Assembly (NCBI GenBank): GCA_002163245.1
Contig: MAAL01000064.1
Coordinates: 1 to 64,000, forward strand
From: Gammaproteobacteria bacterium 42_54_T18
Lineage (GTDB): Bacteria > Pseudomonadota > Gammaproteobacteria > Pseudomonadales > Ketobacteraceae
Direction: 5' to 3'
DNA length: 64,000 bases
The stretch's first letter is position 1; every line of letters starts with the position of its first letter. Under the pieces are notes generated by a model. It saw nothing but the letters and a program-made list of their open reading frames with translations. It was not told the DNA's origin and searched no databases. The position numbers and the translations under genes are program-made. Shown piece after piece: positions 1 to 11,183 of this stretch.

Positions 1-226
1 GTTTCATGATGGCTTTCATCCCTCCATCATGGTGACGATTTGACTAATTCAGACTCATCTTACGTTAGAATCAACTACCCCCTTCAGACTCATCCCGTAT
101 TGGACAAGGCTGCAGGTTTAAAAAGTGTATAAAATAGAACAAGCTAGAGAAAAAGCATCCTGCCTACCAACCGTTAAAGCCAGTTAACAAAAGAGGTAAT
201 TCAAAACCTCAAATACCAACGCTACA
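1..226. other. Non-coding region downstream of the M23 gene
   Basis: No gene is seen here. The stretch holds an 8-base inverted repeat at 5-12 and 24-31 (catgatgg / ccatcatg) and a 12-base direct repeat ttcagactcatc at 48-59 and 83-94. In Pseudomonas the next gene in this direction is secA, so this may be its leader, but secA itself is not in the window. Confidence 0.4.
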
Positions 227-1159
227 CTACCCTTTTGAGCGACGATTTACATATCGAATGGGGTCTAACGCTTTACCATTCTTACGAACTTCAAAATGCA
301 CGTGAGGTCCAGTTGAGCGACCAGTACTCCCCATTAATGCAACGGTATGTCCTTTTTTCACAATATCACCTAGCTTAACCAACACCTCTTTGGCATGAGC
401 GTAACGTGTTACCACACCTCCTCCATGACTAATTTCCACCATTAGTCCATATCCATAACGATCTCCAGACCAGGTCACAACGCCGGATCCAACAGAGACA
501 ATATCAGAGCCTTCCTTGCCAGCAAAATCAACACCTTTATGCCATGCCAGTCGGCCGGTAAAAGGATCGTTTCTACGACCAAACCGAGACGACATCCACC
601 CCCATTTGATAGGACGACCCGCTAAATATACATCATTCTGGAGCTGTCTATTTGCTAGCAGGCTTTCCATTACATCAAGCTGCTCAGCTCGGTAATCAAC
701 GTCATAAGAAAGCTGCTCTAAAGCCACGAGATAATCGGGTTTTTGATAAGCAAATTCTGTCGATTCGCCACCCACTCCTCCCATTGCAGGGGCTTGAGAG
801 AAATCAAACTCCCCTCCTCGCAGCTTAGCAACCTTAATAAGGCGCTCACCCAACGCATCCAAACGCAAAACCCTTGCTTGAACTTCTGCCATTTTTACTG
901 ACAACGCCGCCAATTGCTCTTCCGCTAGCTGCTTTGCTGAATTCACATCGTCTTTTTGACGTTTAATATCTGCACGTAACGAAGGGTTAATTCCATCGGA
1001 GACAAACCAGTCGTTTGCTCGTGTATCCCAACCACCAATCAATATGCCACTAGCGAATACCACTGTTAAGATAAAGGCCATTACGATAGCAATAAATGAC
1101 GAACGAAGATGAATCGTCGTTGTATGGCCTGTTTTTGGGTCAATTCTGATGATATTCAT
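227..1159 (-). CDS. M23-family (LytM-type) peptidase, membrane-anchored
   Basis: This is a 310-residue protein with a single N-terminal membrane segment (about residues 21-42), a coiled-coil stretch (about 62-112) and a C-terminal M23 metallopeptidase domain (about 185-305). The zinc-site pattern is complete: H207xxxD211 in HKGVDF, and H286/H288 in HVHFE, with H255 in YAHA. An intact site suggests a peptidoglycan endopeptidase acting in the periplasm rather than a degenerate EnvC/NlpD-type activator. A homologue lies in the same place between lpxC and secA in pseudomonads. The exact substrate bond is not inferable from sequence. Confidence 0.85.
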   Translation of the reverse strand: MNIIRIDPKTGHTTTIHLRSSFIAIVMAFILTVVFASGILIGGWDTRANDWFVSDGINPSLRADIKRQKDDVNSAKQLAEEQLAALSVKMAEVQARVLRLDALGERLIKVAKLRGGEFDFSQAPAMGGVGGESTEFAYQKPDYLVALEQLSYDVDYRAEQLDVMESLLANRQLQNDVYLAGRPIKWGWMSSRFGRRNDPFTGRLAWHKGVDFAGKEGSDIVSVGSGVVTWSGDRYGYGLMVEISHGGGVVTRYAHAKEVLVKLGDIVKKGHTVALMGSTGRSTGPHVHFEVRKNGKALDPIRYVNRRSKG

Positions 1160-1258
1160 AATAAACTACATTACTTACGCTGCTGTCGTCGTTACTATTG
1201 CTATTACTGCTTTATTTAATGCCACACCATTCACAACATTGTCTGATCAAAATATTCT

Positions 1259-1729
1259 ATGGGCCGCGAAAATAACATAAAACCCGTCAAAGATCTTATA
1301 TTCAAGGGGTCTAGATTACATTCAATGACAAAAACGTCCCAAGTTTTTGCCAGAATTGATAACATCATCATGGGTTCACTACCTTCAATGTTATCCGATA
1401 ACTGCCAAACCCGCTCTTATCGCCACGGAATATTAACGCTCACCACGTACAGCAACGCTGTCGCTACGCAATTACGTTACAACTCACCCAACATATTATC
1501 ACGACTACAAAAACAGCCATTACTTGTAGATGTTGTTCGTATCGATATCAAGGTAGTTGCAAAAACTAGAGAAGGCTACGAACCAAGTAAACGTCAACGC
1601 AGCTTAACTAAGGCTTCTCGTGAGAATTGCAACATACTGAAAGACACGGCTGACGGCGTGAACTCCGAAAGCCTAGCAAACTCTTTGAGACGTTTAGCGA
1701 ACACCCTAGAAAACTATGGCAAAGATTAA
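1259..1729 (+). CDS. dciA: DciA-like DUF721 protein (DnaB loader candidate)
   Basis: This 156-residue protein has a DUF721/DciA-type N-terminal domain (about residues 20-105: conserved LTL, LRYxSPxIL and VDVVRI patterns) and a charged C-terminal tail. In bacteria lacking DnaC, DciA helps load the DnaB helicase. The gene runs opposite to its neighbours and converges on lpxC with a shared terminator, as in pseudomonads. The assignment rests on domain pattern and position; helicase loading in this organism is inferred. Confidence 0.7.
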   Translation: MGRENNIKPVKDLIFKGSRLHSMTKTSQVFARIDNIIMGSLPSMLSDNCQTRSYRHGILTLTTYSNAVATQLRYNSPNILSRLQKQPLLVDVVRIDIKVVAKTREGYEPSKRQRSLTKASRENCNILKDTADGVNSESLANSLRRLANTLENYGKD

Positions 1730-1771
1730 GCAATTGTCCAGTTGTAACCGTACAAGCCTCTCGCCAACACT

Positions 1772-1809
1772 AAAAAGCCCAAACACCGGGGAAAGTATTT
1801 GGGCTTTTT
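1772..1809. terminator. Bidirectional intrinsic terminator between dciA and lpxC
   Basis: A 12-base perfect inverted repeat (aaaaagcccaaa, 1772-1783; tttgggcttttt, 1798-1809) with a 14-base loop. It has an A-tract on the left and a T-tract on the right, so it can end transcripts from both convergent genes. Confidence 0.9.
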
Positions 1810-1864
1810 ATATATCACACTAACAATTCAGCGATACTATTTTACAACTACAACCTTGCAACAA

Positions 1865-2779
1865 CTAATCTGCTGCAAGGATCGGCTTCATATAGGATAT
1901 CGGGGCTGTCTTGGCATCATCAAACGTCACAATATCCCAAGCATCTTCTTGAGCTAGCAGCTCACGAAGCAAGATATTATTCAGTGCATGTCCAGACTTA
2001 TAACCCTGAAACTCACCAATCAAGCTTTTACCTAACAAATATAGGTCACCAATAGCATCCAACACCTTATGCTTAACAAATTCGTCCTCGTAGCGAAGGC
2101 CGTCCTCATTAAGAATACGGTAGTCATCAACAACAATTGCGTTATCCACGCTACCACCAAGTGCCAAATTGTTATCTCTTAGGTATTCAATATCACGCAT
2201 AAAACCAAAGGTACGAGCACGACTTACTTCACGCACAAACGATGTGCTTGAAAAGTCAACGACTGCCGTTTGGGTCCGGTCTCGAAAAACAGCATGATCA
2301 AAATCAATAGTAAATGCGACTTTAAAGCCGTCAAAAGGCAAGAATGTTGCCTTTTTATCGCCATCTGTCACCGTCACTTCTCGTTTGATGCGAATAAACT
2401 GCTTTAATGCAGTCTGCTCTTCAATTCCTGCTGACTGAATCAAAAACACAAACGGTCCAGCGCTACCATCCATAATGGGTACTTCAGGTGCACTTAGATC
2501 CACATAAGCGTTATCAATACCCAAACCTGCCATGGCTGACAACAGATGCTCAACCGTAGATATTTTAGTATCTCCCGACTCAAGCGCTGTCGAAAGCGTC
2601 GTATCACCAACATTACAAGCTTGCGCCGGTATCTCTACCACTGGGTCCAAATCCGTTCGACAAAAAACAATGCCAGTATTAACGGGGGCAGAACGTAGCG
2701 TTAGGTATACTTTCTCACCTGTATGTAAGCCAATGCCGGTGGCTCGTATCGTATTTTTCAGCGTGCGCTGTCTAATCAT
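1865..2779 (-). CDS. lpxC: UDP-3-O-acyl-N-acetylglucosamine deacetylase
   Basis: LpxC catalyses the committed step of lipid A synthesis, zinc-dependent deacetylation of UDP-3-O-acyl-GlcNAc in the cytoplasm. The 304-residue protein has normal family length and the full zinc set: H78 in TVEHLLSA, H237 and D241 in [10 protein letters not shown]; the catalytic H264 is in GHALNN. It is the last gene of the dcw cluster, separated from ftsZ by 194 bases, which leaves room for its own promoter. It ends in the terminator shared with dciA. Confidence 0.97.
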   Translation of the reverse strand: MIRQRTLKNTIRATGIGLHTGEKVYLTLRSAPVNTGIVFCRTDLDPVVEIPAQACNVGDTTLSTALESGDTKISTVEHLLSAMAGLGIDNAYVDLSAPEVPIMDGSAGPFVFLIQSAGIEEQTALKQFIRIKREVTVTDGDKKATFLPFDGFKVAFTIDFDHAVFRDRTQTAVVDFSSTSFVREVSRARTFGFMRDIEYLRDNNLALGGSVDNAIVVDDYRILNEDGLRYEDEFVKHKVLDAIGDLYLLGKSLIGEFQGYKSGHALNNILLRELLAQEDAWDIVTFDDAKTAPISYMKPILAAD

Positions 2780-2973
2780 GTTTTTAATCGCAATAAGTCT
2801 ATAAAGAAGCTATACAAAGAACTGCGCGCATAGTAACAGAGTTCTTCATTGAGACCAATATCACACTTTGATTTTGTGCATTATTTAGCCAACTGACTGT
2901 GCAGTACTTTGCATTTCGAACATATTCCAAGCACATTTCGAAATATAAAACCGGAATACAAAGCCTCAGGACA

Positions 2974-4134
2974 CTAGTCTGCCTGGCGTCTCAAAAATGT
3001 TGGAATATCAAGATATTCCCGGTTTGCGTTAGCTTCGACCATTGGTTTACGTCTTGGTTCCTGTGGACGCACACGATCTCGAGCAGGGGTATCGTACTGC
3101 TTATAATCCTGAACGCCTTCAACAGGAGTTCGGCGAGGCACAGCTTCCACTGGACGCTTAGGTTTTGCTGCAGCAAGAGCCTGCCCCAACCCTGTAGCAA
3201 CCACTGTCACTTTCAGTTCATCACCTAAGGACTCATCAATAACAGTGCCAACAACGACCGTTGCTTGGTCAGAAGCAAACTCTTCTACAGTATCACCGAC
3301 TTCTGAGAATTCACCCAACGACAAACTCTCACCTGCGGTTATATTTACCAAAATACCTCTAGCACCTTGAAGATCTACATCTTCCAACAGAGGGCTACGA
3401 ATCGCCGCCTCTGCAGCTTCACGAGCTCGCTCTTCTCCAGTTGCGGACCCAGTACCCATCATTGCCATACCCATTTCTGACATAACAGTACGTACATCTG
3501 CAAAATCCACGTTGATCATTCCTGGGCGGATAATAAGGTCAGCAATACCTTGAACTGCACCAAGTAACACATCATTAGCTGCTTTAAAGGCGTCTAGTAA
3601 GCTAGTTTTTGGCCCAAGTACGTCCAGCAGCTTCTCATTAGGAATAGTAATTAGTGAGTCAACATTTTCACTTAACTCTTCCATACCTGCGTCAGCAATA
3701 TTCATACGCTTACGGCCTTCGAACGGAAACGGTTTAGTAACAACCGCTACGGTTAGAATACCCATTTCTTTTGCTACTTCAGCAACAATCGGGGCACCAC
3801 CCGTCCCAGTACCACCACCCATTCCCGCAGTAATGAATACCATATCAGTACCTTCAAGTACTTCTTGAATACGCTCTCGATCTTCAAGTGCGGATTCACG
3901 CCCTACAACAGGATTAGCACCAGCACCCAACCCCTTCGTGATATTCCCACCTAACTGGAGCAATGTACGTGAGTTCATATGCTTCAGTGCTTGAGCATCT
4001 GTATTAGCGCAAATGAACTCGACCCCATCAACAGAGCTTGCCAACATATGTTCAACGGCGTTACCACCACCGCCACCAACACCGATTACTTTAATTACCG
4101 CATTTTGTGGAACGTTATCTACTAATTCAAACAT
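2974..4134 (-). CDS. ftsZ: Cell division GTPase FtsZ
   Basis: FtsZ polymerises at midcell into the Z ring that organises septation. The 386-residue protein shows the tubulin signature GGGTGTG at residues 106-112, the N-terminal [10 protein letters not shown] nucleotide loop, a variable linker (about 320-365) and the conserved C-terminal peptide [11 protein letters not shown] that binds FtsA and ZipA. It lies 99 bases downstream of ftsA in the usual order ftsQ-ftsA-ftsZ. All expected features are present. Confidence 0.98.
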   Translation of the reverse strand: MFELVDNVPQNAVIKVIGVGGGGGNAVEHMLASSVDGVEFICANTDAQALKHMNSRTLLQLGGNITKGLGAGANPVVGRESALEDRERIQEVLEGTDMVFITAGMGGGTGTGGAPIVAEVAKEMGILTVAVVTKPFPFEGRKRMNIADAGMEELSENVDSLITIPNEKLLDVLGPKTSLLDAFKAANDVLLGAVQGIADLIIRPGMINVDFADVRTVMSEMGMAMMGTGSATGEERAREAAEAAIRSPLLEDVDLQGARGILVNITAGESLSLGEFSEVGDTVEEFASDQATVVVGTVIDESLGDELKVTVVATGLGQALAAAKPKRPVEAVPRRTPVEGVQDYKQYDTPARDRVRPQEPRRKPMVEANANREYLDIPTFLRRQAD

Positions 4135-4233
4135 CGCTACTATCTCCCCGTCCTTTATTGTTTTTTCTTACAAAGTGCTTTGCCATCATTATTTTTCAAA
4201 GCACCCTACTAGAAACTGTTAGGATCACTCCTA

Positions 4234-5562
4234 CTAAAAATTACCCTTTATCCACGTTTTCATACGTGACATAAAACTCATCTGAGATTCAACTACCAGC
4301 TGTTTTTGTGCTGGTGAAGATACCGCCCCCGCATCATGTTGTTTCTGTCCATACAACAGCAAACCAACCCCCGTTGAGTAAATTGGGTTTTTAACCATTT
4401 CAGTTAAGCCAGTAACACCTTGAGGTGATGCGAGGCGCACTGGCATATGAAATATTTCTTCTGCTAACTCTATAGCGCCCTCTATCTTTGAAGAACCACC
4501 CGTTAATACAATGCCTGCCGCAACAAGATCTTCAAATCCACTTCGACGCAACTCTGCTTGAACCAAAGAGAAAAGCTCGTCATAACGAGGCTCTACAACC
4601 TCAGCTAACGCTTGACGTGACAAATCCCTTGCCGGGCGATCACCAACGCTAGGAACCTTAATGGTTTCTTCAGGCCCCGCCAGCTGAGTTAATGCACACG
4701 CATACTTCATCTTAATATCATTTGCATGTTCCGTCGGCGTCCTTAATGCCATCGCAATATCGTTAGTTACTTGGTCTCCCGCAATAGGAATGACTGCCGT
4801 ATGACGAATGGAGCCCTCCGTGAACACCGCAATATCGGTAGTCCCCCCACCGATATCCACCAAACACACACCAAGCTCTTTCTCATCATCAGTTAAGGCT
4901 GAATAACTAGACGCCAATTGCTCAAGAATAATGTCTTCAACTTCTAAGCCACAACGTTTTACACAACGTTCAATATTCTGCGCAGCGTTTACAGCACAAG
5001 TCACCAAATGGACCTTTGCCTCCAAACGCACCCCTGACATACCCAAAGGCTCTTTAATACCATCCTGAGAATCAATCAAGTATTCCTGCGGCAGAATGTG
5101 CAATACTTTTTGGTCCGCTGGAATTGGCACTGCTTGAGCTGCATCGATCACTCGTTCTAAATCTGGTCGCAATACTTCTCTATCTCGAATCGCAACGATA
5201 CCGTGACTATTCAAACTTCTGATATGACTTCCAGCAATACCTACATACACAGAATGAATCTGGCATCCAGCCATTAATTCAGCCTCTTCTATAGCTCGCT
5301 GAATAGAATGGACTGTAGAATCAATATCAACCACAACCCCTTTCTTTAATCCGCGAGAAGGACATGATCCGATACCAATGATCTCTAAAGCCCCGTCAAC
5401 TTTGATCTGACCAACAACGGCAACCACTTTAGACGTACCTATGTCCAAACCAACAATCATATTGCCTGCTGCCACCCCATCGTGGTATCGAGACCGATCA
5501 TTCTCTTTCATATCGAGAACATCTTCACTTCCAAACATATTACGCAGCGTTTGAGTTACCAT
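4234..5562 (-). CDS. ftsA: Cell division protein FtsA
   Basis: FtsA is an actin-like ATPase that tethers FtsZ to the inner membrane. Visible are the phosphate-1 loop MIVGLDIGTSK, the phosphate-2 motif VDIGGGTTDIAVF and the C-terminal amphipathic membrane-targeting helix (SRMKTWIKGNF). The frame stays open up to 5598, but the ATG at 5562 has a well placed GGAAG seven bases upstream inside the end of ftsQ, so 442 residues is preferred. This leaves about 34 residues before MIVGLD, longer than the short N-terminus of typical FtsA proteins. A start at 5460 (directly at MIVGLD) has only a weak ribosome site. Confidence 0.93.
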   Translation of the reverse strand: MVTQTLRNMFGSEDVLDMKENDRSRYHDGVAAGNMIVGLDIGTSKVVAVVGQIKVDGALEIIGIGSCPSRGLKKGVVVDIDSTVHSIQRAIEEAELMAGCQIHSVYVGIAGSHIRSLNSHGIVAIRDREVLRPDLERVIDAAQAVPIPADQKVLHILPQEYLIDSQDGIKEPLGMSGVRLEAKVHLVTCAVNAAQNIERCVKRCGLEVEDIILEQLASSYSALTDDEKELGVCLVDIGGGTTDIAVFTEGSIRHTAVIPIAGDQVTNDIAMALRTPTEHANDIKMKYACALTQLAGPEETIKVPSVGDRPARDLSRQALAEVVEPRYDELFSLVQAELRRSGFEDLVAAGIVLTGGSSKIEGAIELAEEIFHMPVRLASPQGVTGLTEMVKNPIYSTGVGLLLYGQKQHDAGAVSSPAQKQLVVESQMSFMSRMKTWIKGNF

Positions 5563-6403
5563 TTTTCTTCTTCCACTTAATTGCGAGACCGTTGTCATAT
5601 CGTAAATCGACTTGTTTTATGTAAGGTTTGTCTACTTCCGGCATTTTTTGATACAACCCTACAAAACCTTTCAATTTTTCTAAGCAACGCTCTTCGCTAA
5701 TAACAAAAGTGATCCCCTCACTTACCGCTACCCGCCATGAAAAGCGCTCTTCTAATTCCAGCGTTTTAATCGTTAGACCCACTTGGCTGAATAGCGTATT
5801 CATTTCTAAATACCGATCAACCACAAGAGAAGCATAATCATCAGCGCCGTATAAAACCGGTAACGTCCCCAGTTGATTTACACGCTCTCCATCAAAGATC
5901 TCTTTCCTTTCACTGATGAGTTGTGAATCTCCCCAACCAGCCAAAGGTTTACGTTCTTGCAATATCAGTTCAACAGTATCAGGCCAGGATTTTTTAACCC
6001 ATGCTTGCTCAATCCATGGCAATGTTTCTGCCTGCTCTTTCACATTGTTAAGATCTACTTGAAAGAAATTATCTGTTAGATAAATGTTTAGCACTTTTTC
6101 AAGTTTTTGCCGCTCTATAAAGCGAAATTCTCCAATTACTTTCACTGTTTCTATCGGATATTGCGAAAAAATGCGATTAACTAAAGTTTTTCCAAAAAAT
6201 AGACCTAAAACAGTTAAAGAAAATACAAAAAACACTGCAATTAAATGAAAATAAGGAAAAACCAATTCGACATTTTTTTTACTTAAATTAGTAGTAACCT
6301 GACGTTGTTTTTTTGGCGCAGCGGCACTAGCAACAGCCTTTTTTTGTTGCTTTTTTCGAAGCATACTTTCACGCTTTTTTGTCACGCTGCCGTTTTCATC
6401 CAT
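5540..6403 (-). CDS. ftsQ: Cell division protein FtsQ
   Basis: FtsQ is a bitopic divisome scaffold that recruits FtsL/FtsB and FtsW/FtsI. The 287-residue protein has a strongly basic cytoplasmic N-terminus (residues 8-45), one membrane segment (about 48-71), a POTRA domain (about 83-152) and a periplasmic beta domain. Its ATG overlaps the ddlB stop as TAATG and its 3' end overlaps ftsA, so translation is probably coupled along ddlB-ftsQ-ftsA. Confidence 0.95.
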   Translation of the reverse strand: MDENGSVTKKRESMLRKKQQKKAVASAAAPKKQRQVTTNLSKKNVELVFPYFHLIAVFFVFSLTVLGLFFGKTLVNRIFSQYPIETVKVIGEFRFIERQKLEKVLNIYLTDNFFQVDLNNVKEQAETLPWIEQAWVKKSWPDTVELILQERKPLAGWGDSQLISERKEIFDGERVNQLGTLPVLYGADDYASLVVDRYLEMNTLFSQVGLTIKTLELEERFSWRVAVSEGITFVISEERCLEKLKGFVGLYQKMPEVDKPYIKQVDLRYDNGLAIKWKKKNGNSNAA

Positions 6404-7380
6404 TACGCATTATCACTTTTAGAATCCATTTCTATTGTGGTATCTAAACCAATACCATTTAGAATCGACACAACCAATTTTTGCATATCTAATTCAGCTG
6501 CCTTTGCTGCCATGGGAACAAGGCTGTGATCCGTCATTCCTGGCACAGTATTCACTTCTAACAACCAAAACTTTCCATCTTCATCCATCATCGCATCTAC
6601 CCGTCCCCACCCTTTACAATCCACCGCTGCAAAAGCTGTCTGAGCAAGCGCTTTAAATTCCGCTTCTTTGTCTTCACTTAAACCACAAGGGCACAAATAC
6701 TCAGTATCGTTTGACTCATACTTCGCTTCAAAGTCATAAAAGTCGTTCTGTGTAATAAGCTGAATAACCGGCAAAGCAGCACCGTTTAATATTGCACAAG
6801 TAAATTCAGGCCCTTCAACCCAACGTTCAAGTAAAATGGAATCATCATGTATTTTCGCTTTTGCAAACGCTTGATATAAATCTTCTTCCGTTGTCACATG
6901 AGACATACCAATACTTGAGCCTTCACGAGCAGGCTTTACCATTATGTTGCCGCCTAAGCGCTCAAAAACACCCTCTAAATCACTTTTTTCACTCACTTCA
7001 ACAAAATCAGGTGTTGGCAAGTTTGAGCCTAACCATAGTCGCTTTGTTCGTGACTTATCCATGCCTAAAGCGGATGCTAATACGCCGCTACCGGTATAGG
7101 GGGTTTCCATCACTTCCAACACCGATTGAATAACGCCATCTTCACCGCCACGGCCGTGCAATACGATAAATGCTGCATCAATACCGGCGAGTTGAGTAAA
7201 CAGCGTTTCGTCGAATGTTACGTCAATCCCAACTGCATTTATGCCGGCGTTAATCAACGCTTTCAGTACTTCATTCCCGCTTCGTAATGAAATAGCTCGT
7301 TCAGCAGAGTCACCGCCTAACAACACGCCAACTTTTCCATATTGAATTAACGGTTTATTCATTGTTTTACTCATACTCAC
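6403..7380 (-). CDS. ddlB: D-alanine-D-alanine ligase
   Basis: This ATP-grasp enzyme joins two D-alanines for the pentapeptide stem. The 325-residue protein carries the N-terminal [15 protein letters not shown] motif, the serine loop [10 protein letters not shown] and the metal-binding [17 protein letters not shown] near the C-terminus. The GTG at 7380 overlaps the murC stop (GTGA); an ATG two codons later (7374) is an equally possible start. The position between murC and ftsQ is standard. Confidence 0.96.
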   Translation of the reverse strand: MSMSKTMNKPLIQYGKVGVLLGGDSAERAISLRSGNEVLKALINAGINAVGIDVTFDETLFTQLAGIDAAFIVLHGRGGEDGVIQSVLEVMETPYTGSGVLASALGMDKSRTKRLWLGSNLPTPDFVEVSEKSDLEGVFERLGGNIMVKPAREGSSIGMSHVTTEEDLYQAFAKAKIHDDSILLERWVEGPEFTCAILNGAALPVIQLITQNDFYDFEAKYESNDTEYLCPCGLSEDKEAEFKALAQTAFAAVDCKGWGRVDAMMDEDGKFWLLEVNTVPGMTDHSLVPMAAKAAELDMQKLVVSILNGIGLDTTIEMDSKSDNA

Positions 7381-8813
7381 GCTATTTCAACCGACTTAAG
7401 CTTACTTTTCGCTAGCGCTGCAGCAATAGCCCCGACGTTTCCAGCACCCTGCGTTAACAAAATATCGCCAGGTTGCAGAACGTCACTCAACACTCCAGGT
7501 ATCTCTTCTTTTGTTTCAATAAATACGGGATCTACCGCACCACGCTGCCGAATACTTCGGCACAAACTACGACCGTCGGCTCCAGCAATTTTTTCCTCAC
7601 CGGCGCTGTACACTTCCATCAACAACAACACATCAACATCTGACAACACTTGTACAAAATCTTCGTATAAATCACGTGTTCTTGAGTAGCGGTGAGGTTG
7701 ATTTAACATTACTAATCGTCGATCAGGCCAACTTTCTCTTACAGCAGCAACAGTCGCCGCAACTTCCGTTGGGTGGTGGCCATAATCATCAACCAATGTT
7801 ACGACACCACCTTCAACAGGTTGTTCGCCATGTAACTCAAAGCGACGCCCAACACCTTGAAATTTCGATAAAGCAGACATAATGGCTTCATCCGCAATTC
7901 CTTCATCTGTTGCTACCGCAATAGCAGCAAGCGAATTTAGAACATTGTGATGCCCAGGCATATTTAGCGTGATAGATAAATCACCATCAACACCCTTTCT
8001 CAAGACCTTAAAGGATGTTCGCAATCCATCATGAGTAATATCTATAGCTCTAACATCAGCAATTTCAGATACACCGTAGGTAATAATGGGTCGAGTTACT
8101 GAGGGCAAAATATCCTGTACTACATTATTATCAATACACACAACAGCCAACCCGTAAAATGGCAAATTATGTAAAAATTGAATAAATGTGTCTTTCAATT
8201 TATTAAAATCGCCATCATAAGTGCTCATATGATCGGCATCGATATTAGTAACAATCGACGTCATTGGCTGCAAATGTAAAAACGATGCATCACTCTCATC
8301 TGCTTCCGCAACAAAATAGCGACTACCACCTAACTTGGCATTGGTACCAGCACTATTAAGTAAACCACCTATAACATAAGTAGGGTCAAAATCACCTTCA
8401 GCCATGATAGAGGCAATCAAACTTGTTGTTGTTGTTTTTCCATGCGTTCCCGCCACGGCAATTCCGTGGCGATATCGCATTAATTCTGCCAGCATTTCCG
8501 CACGTGGTACGATGGGAATACGATTTTCACGAGCTTCTACAACTTCAGGATTGTCCTCTTTTACCGCAGTAGACACGACGACAACATCACTATCACTACA
8601 GTTAGTGCGATCGTGTCCAATAAACACGGTCGCCCCCAACCCTTCTAATCGCTGAACAGTCACACTTCGCTGCAAATCACTTCCGGTAATGTCGTAACCT
8701 TGGTTAAGTAGCACTTCGGCAATACCACACATTCCTGCGCCACCAATACCAACAAAGTGTATTTTGCGAATTCGTCGCATTTCTGGAATATCAATCATTT
8801 TTGTATTAGGCAC
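7377..8813 (-). CDS. murC: UDP-N-acetylmuramate--L-alanine ligase
   Basis: MurC adds L-alanine to UDP-MurNAc, the first amino acid of the stem peptide. The 478-residue protein has the N-terminal UDP-binding fold ([13 protein letters not shown], about 21-33), the ATP loop GTHGKTTTT at 122-130 and the C-terminal [13 protein letters not shown] motif. It overlaps murG by 8 bases and ddlB by 4, consistent with coupled translation in the dcw operon. Confidence 0.98.
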   Translation of the reverse strand: MPNTKMIDIPEMRRIRKIHFVGIGGAGMCGIAEVLLNQGYDITGSDLQRSVTVQRLEGLGATVFIGHDRTNCSDSDVVVVSTAVKEDNPEVVEARENRIPIVPRAEMLAELMRYRHGIAVAGTHGKTTTTSLIASIMAEGDFDPTYVIGGLLNSAGTNAKLGGSRYFVAEADESDASFLHLQPMTSIVTNIDADHMSTYDGDFNKLKDTFIQFLHNLPFYGLAVVCIDNNVVQDILPSVTRPIITYGVSEIADVRAIDITHDGLRTSFKVLRKGVDGDLSITLNMPGHHNVLNSLAAIAVATDEGIADEAIMSALSKFQGVGRRFELHGEQPVEGGVVTLVDDYGHHPTEVAATVAAVRESWPDRRLVMLNQPHRYSRTRDLYEDFVQVLSDVDVLLLMEVYSAGEEKIAGADGRSLCRSIRQRGAVDPVFIETKEEIPGVLSDVLQPGDILLTQGAGNVGAIAAALAKSKLKSVEIA

Positions 8814-9897
8814 AAGTTGCCTCCAAACATCCGTTAACGACCTCTAACGTCGCATCATTCTTAGCAGCACTACGAGCGGCATTTGCCATCGTTAAAAGAG
8901 TAGCGCGGTCAGAAAATTCATTTTTTAATAGCTCAGCTAAAGCTGATTCTGTTAGCGATGCCTGTTGCACCACTTTTGCAGCGCCTTGCGCTACCAAGTA
9001 CTCTGCATTTTTTGTTTGATGATCATCTACTGCGTGCGGGTATGGGACAAATAATGCGGCAACACCTGCTGACGCAATTTCTGACACTGTTAATGCTCCC
9101 GAGCGGCAAATCACCATATCAGCCCATGCATAAGCCTCAGCCATGTCATCGATAAATGCACTGACGTTTGCTTCGACACCACATTTTGCATAAACAGCCT
9201 TCGTATTTTCTAAATTCTTAGGCCCAGCCTGATGTCTTATTTCAAAAACACCCTGCAATGCTGGTTGTGCTAAGGCGCCAGGTACCGTTTCATTTAAAGC
9301 TACCGCCCCCTGGCTCCCCCCCAATACAAGCAAATGTAATGGGCCATTTATTCTTGTAGCAAAACGTTCCTCTGGAGATTTCAGTTCCACTATCTCTTGC
9401 CGAACGGGGTTCCCCGTCGTTTGTACTTTACCACTTTCCATAAACGCACTTGGAAAAGCCTGAAAAACCTTGGTTGCAAATTTCGCCAAGACTTTATTCG
9501 TAAACCCTGCAATAGCATTTTGCTCATGAATAAAAAGAGGCGTTCGACCTAGCCACGCGCCAATGCCACCAGGCCCCGTCACAAACCCTCCCATACCTAA
9601 CACTAAATCAGGCTTGTAATGGCGAATGATCCCTATTACTCGAATTACAGACATCGCTATTTTAAAAGGAGCCGATAACAAGCGCTTTAACCCCTGACCT
9701 CGAACCCCTGCCACATCCAAATAAAAAATATCTAGACCATGATCAGGCACAATTTTCGACTCAAGCCCTTTCTCTGTACCAAGCCATTTGACTTCAATAC
9801 CTTGAGCCTGAAATGCACGAGCAGCTGCAAGTGCTGGAAAAATATGCCCCCCGGTTCCACCTGCCATAACCAATACCCGCTGAACAGAAGTCGTCAT
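8806..9897 (-). CDS. murG: Lipid II synthase MurG (GlcNAc transferase)
   Basis: MurG transfers GlcNAc to lipid I on the inner face of the membrane to make lipid II. The glycine-rich loop [11 protein letters not shown] sits at residues 13-23 and the C-terminal donor-site region contains [12 protein letters not shown]. The frame opens at 9918, but the ATG at 9897 has a perfect GGAGG seven bases upstream and matches the family N-terminus, giving 363 residues. It overlaps the end of ftsW by four bases. Confidence 0.97.
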   Translation of the reverse strand: MTTSVQRVLVMAGGTGGHIFPALAAARAFQAQGIEVKWLGTEKGLESKIVPDHGLDIFYLDVAGVRGQGLKRLLSAPFKIAMSVIRVIGIIRHYKPDLVLGMGGFVTGPGGIGAWLGRTPLFIHEQNAIAGFTNKVLAKFATKVFQAFPSAFMESGKVQTTGNPVRQEIVELKSPEERFATRINGPLHLLVLGGSQGAVALNETVPGALAQPALQGVFEIRHQAGPKNLENTKAVYAKCGVEANVSAFIDDMAEAYAWADMVICRSGALTVSEIASAGVAALFVPYPHAVDDHQTKNAEYLVAQGAAKVVQQASLTESALAELLKNEFSDRATLLTMANAARSAAKNDATLEVVNGCLEATCA

Positions 9898-11183
9898 GAT
9901 GTAGCCTCCTTGGTCCAACGGCTAATCCAGCTACGCTGATCTTTCGGGGATTCAGTATTATCAGAGAGGCTACTCTTCGATTTTTTCACTTTCTTAACCT
10001 GTGCCTTCTTAGAAGACTCTAATTTTTCCGGTGCATTCAATACCGCCAGAGTCTCTTTATTTACTCGTAAAATGATAGCAATGATAATCGCACTAATAAT
10101 TAAACTACTGCCACCATAACTCATCAATGGAAGTGTTAACCCTTTCGTTGGCAACAAACCGCTACTCACACCAATATTCACGAAGGCCTGAAGCCCAATC
10201 ATGATCCCTAGCCCATATGCCATGTAGGCACCAAACAATACCTTGGCTTTTTCTGCAGCTCGACCAATGAACAAAATAACTACAACCATAAATAGATACA
10301 AACCAATCACAAATAAATTACCTACCAAACCAAACTCCTCCGCTAACACAGAAAATACAAAGTCGGTATGTGCTTCAGGTAAATACGATAATTTTTGAAT
10401 GCTATTCCCCAAGCCAACTCCTGTTAAATCACCACGTCCAAATGCGATCAAACTCTGAACCAATTGATACCCCGCTCCAAATTGATCTGACCAAGGATCC
10501 AAATAAGCAATCAAACGATTCATTCGATATTCAGATGAAAAAATCATTGCAGCACCCGCACAGAGACTTACCGAAAGCGCCAATACATATTGTGAAAATT
10601 TTACCCCAGCCAAAAACAACATCCCAAAAACGGCGGACATAATCACAACTACTGCACCAAAATCAGGTTCTTTTAGTAACAAAACAATCATCACTGACAA
10701 TACCAGCACGGGCTTAATAAACCCCCAAAATTTCTCTCTAACTTCAGAGTTTCTGCGCACGAGGTATCCAGCTACATATGCCAGCACACAAACTTTAGCA
10801 ACTTCAGACACCTGAACGGTAATTAACCCCAAAGAAATCCAACGAGTACTACCGTTAACGTTCTTGCCGATACCTGGAATCAAAACCACAATCAATAACA
10901 GGTATGCAAAAGCCAATAAAAACACACCACTTTTTTTCCACACATTCAGCGAGACCTGATACGTCAACGAGGCAAATAAAAATGCCATCGTAAGATAAAT
11001 CAAATGCCGCTGTAAAAAGTGAAACGGGTTTCCCATCAACCGCTCTGAAATATCCATCGATGCTGACGACACCATAATAAACCCAATTGTTGCGAGGCTA
11101 ACTGCCGTCAAGAGCAACCACACACCTAGATCTATTTGTACTTTCACCAAAGTAGATTCCACCGTATTCATTGAATTAGCCAC
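9894..11183 (-). CDS. ftsW: Septal peptidoglycan polymerase FtsW
   Basis: FtsW is the SEDS-family glycosyltransferase that works with FtsI at the septum. About ten hydrophobic segments are visible, with the family signature region (LMSYGGSSLI) near the C-terminus and a charged cytoplasmic tail. The frame is open up to 11300, deep inside murD, but a GTG at 11183 lies eight bases after GGAGG and overlaps the last 8 bases of murD, giving 429 residues. The ATG at 11171 is the alternative. Confidence 0.95.
   Translation of the reverse strand: MANSMNTVESTLVKVQIDLGVWLLLTAVSLATIGFIMVSSASMDISERLMGNPFHFLQRHLIYLTMAFLFASLTYQVSLNVWKKSGVFLLAFAYLLLIVVLIPGIGKNVNGSTRWISLGLITVQVSEVAKVCVLAYVAGYLVRRNSEVREKFWGFIKPVLVLSVMIVLLLKEPDFGAVVVIMSAVFGMLFLAGVKFSQYVLALSVSLCAGAAMIFSSEYRMNRLIAYLDPWSDQFGAGYQLVQSLIAFGRGDLTGVGLGNSIQKLSYLPEAHTDFVFSVLAEEFGLVGNLFVIGLYLFMVVVILFIGRAAEKAKVLFGAYMAYGLGIMIGLQAFVNIGVSSGLLPTKGLTLPLMSYGGSSLIISAIIIAIILRVNKETLAVLNAPEKLESSKKAQVKKVKKSKSSLSDNTESPKDQRSWISRWTKEATS

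Noticed and set aside
2899-3228. A 109-codon plus-strand frame opposite ftsZ
   Set aside because: It is antisense to the conserved ftsZ 3' half and shows no family pattern.
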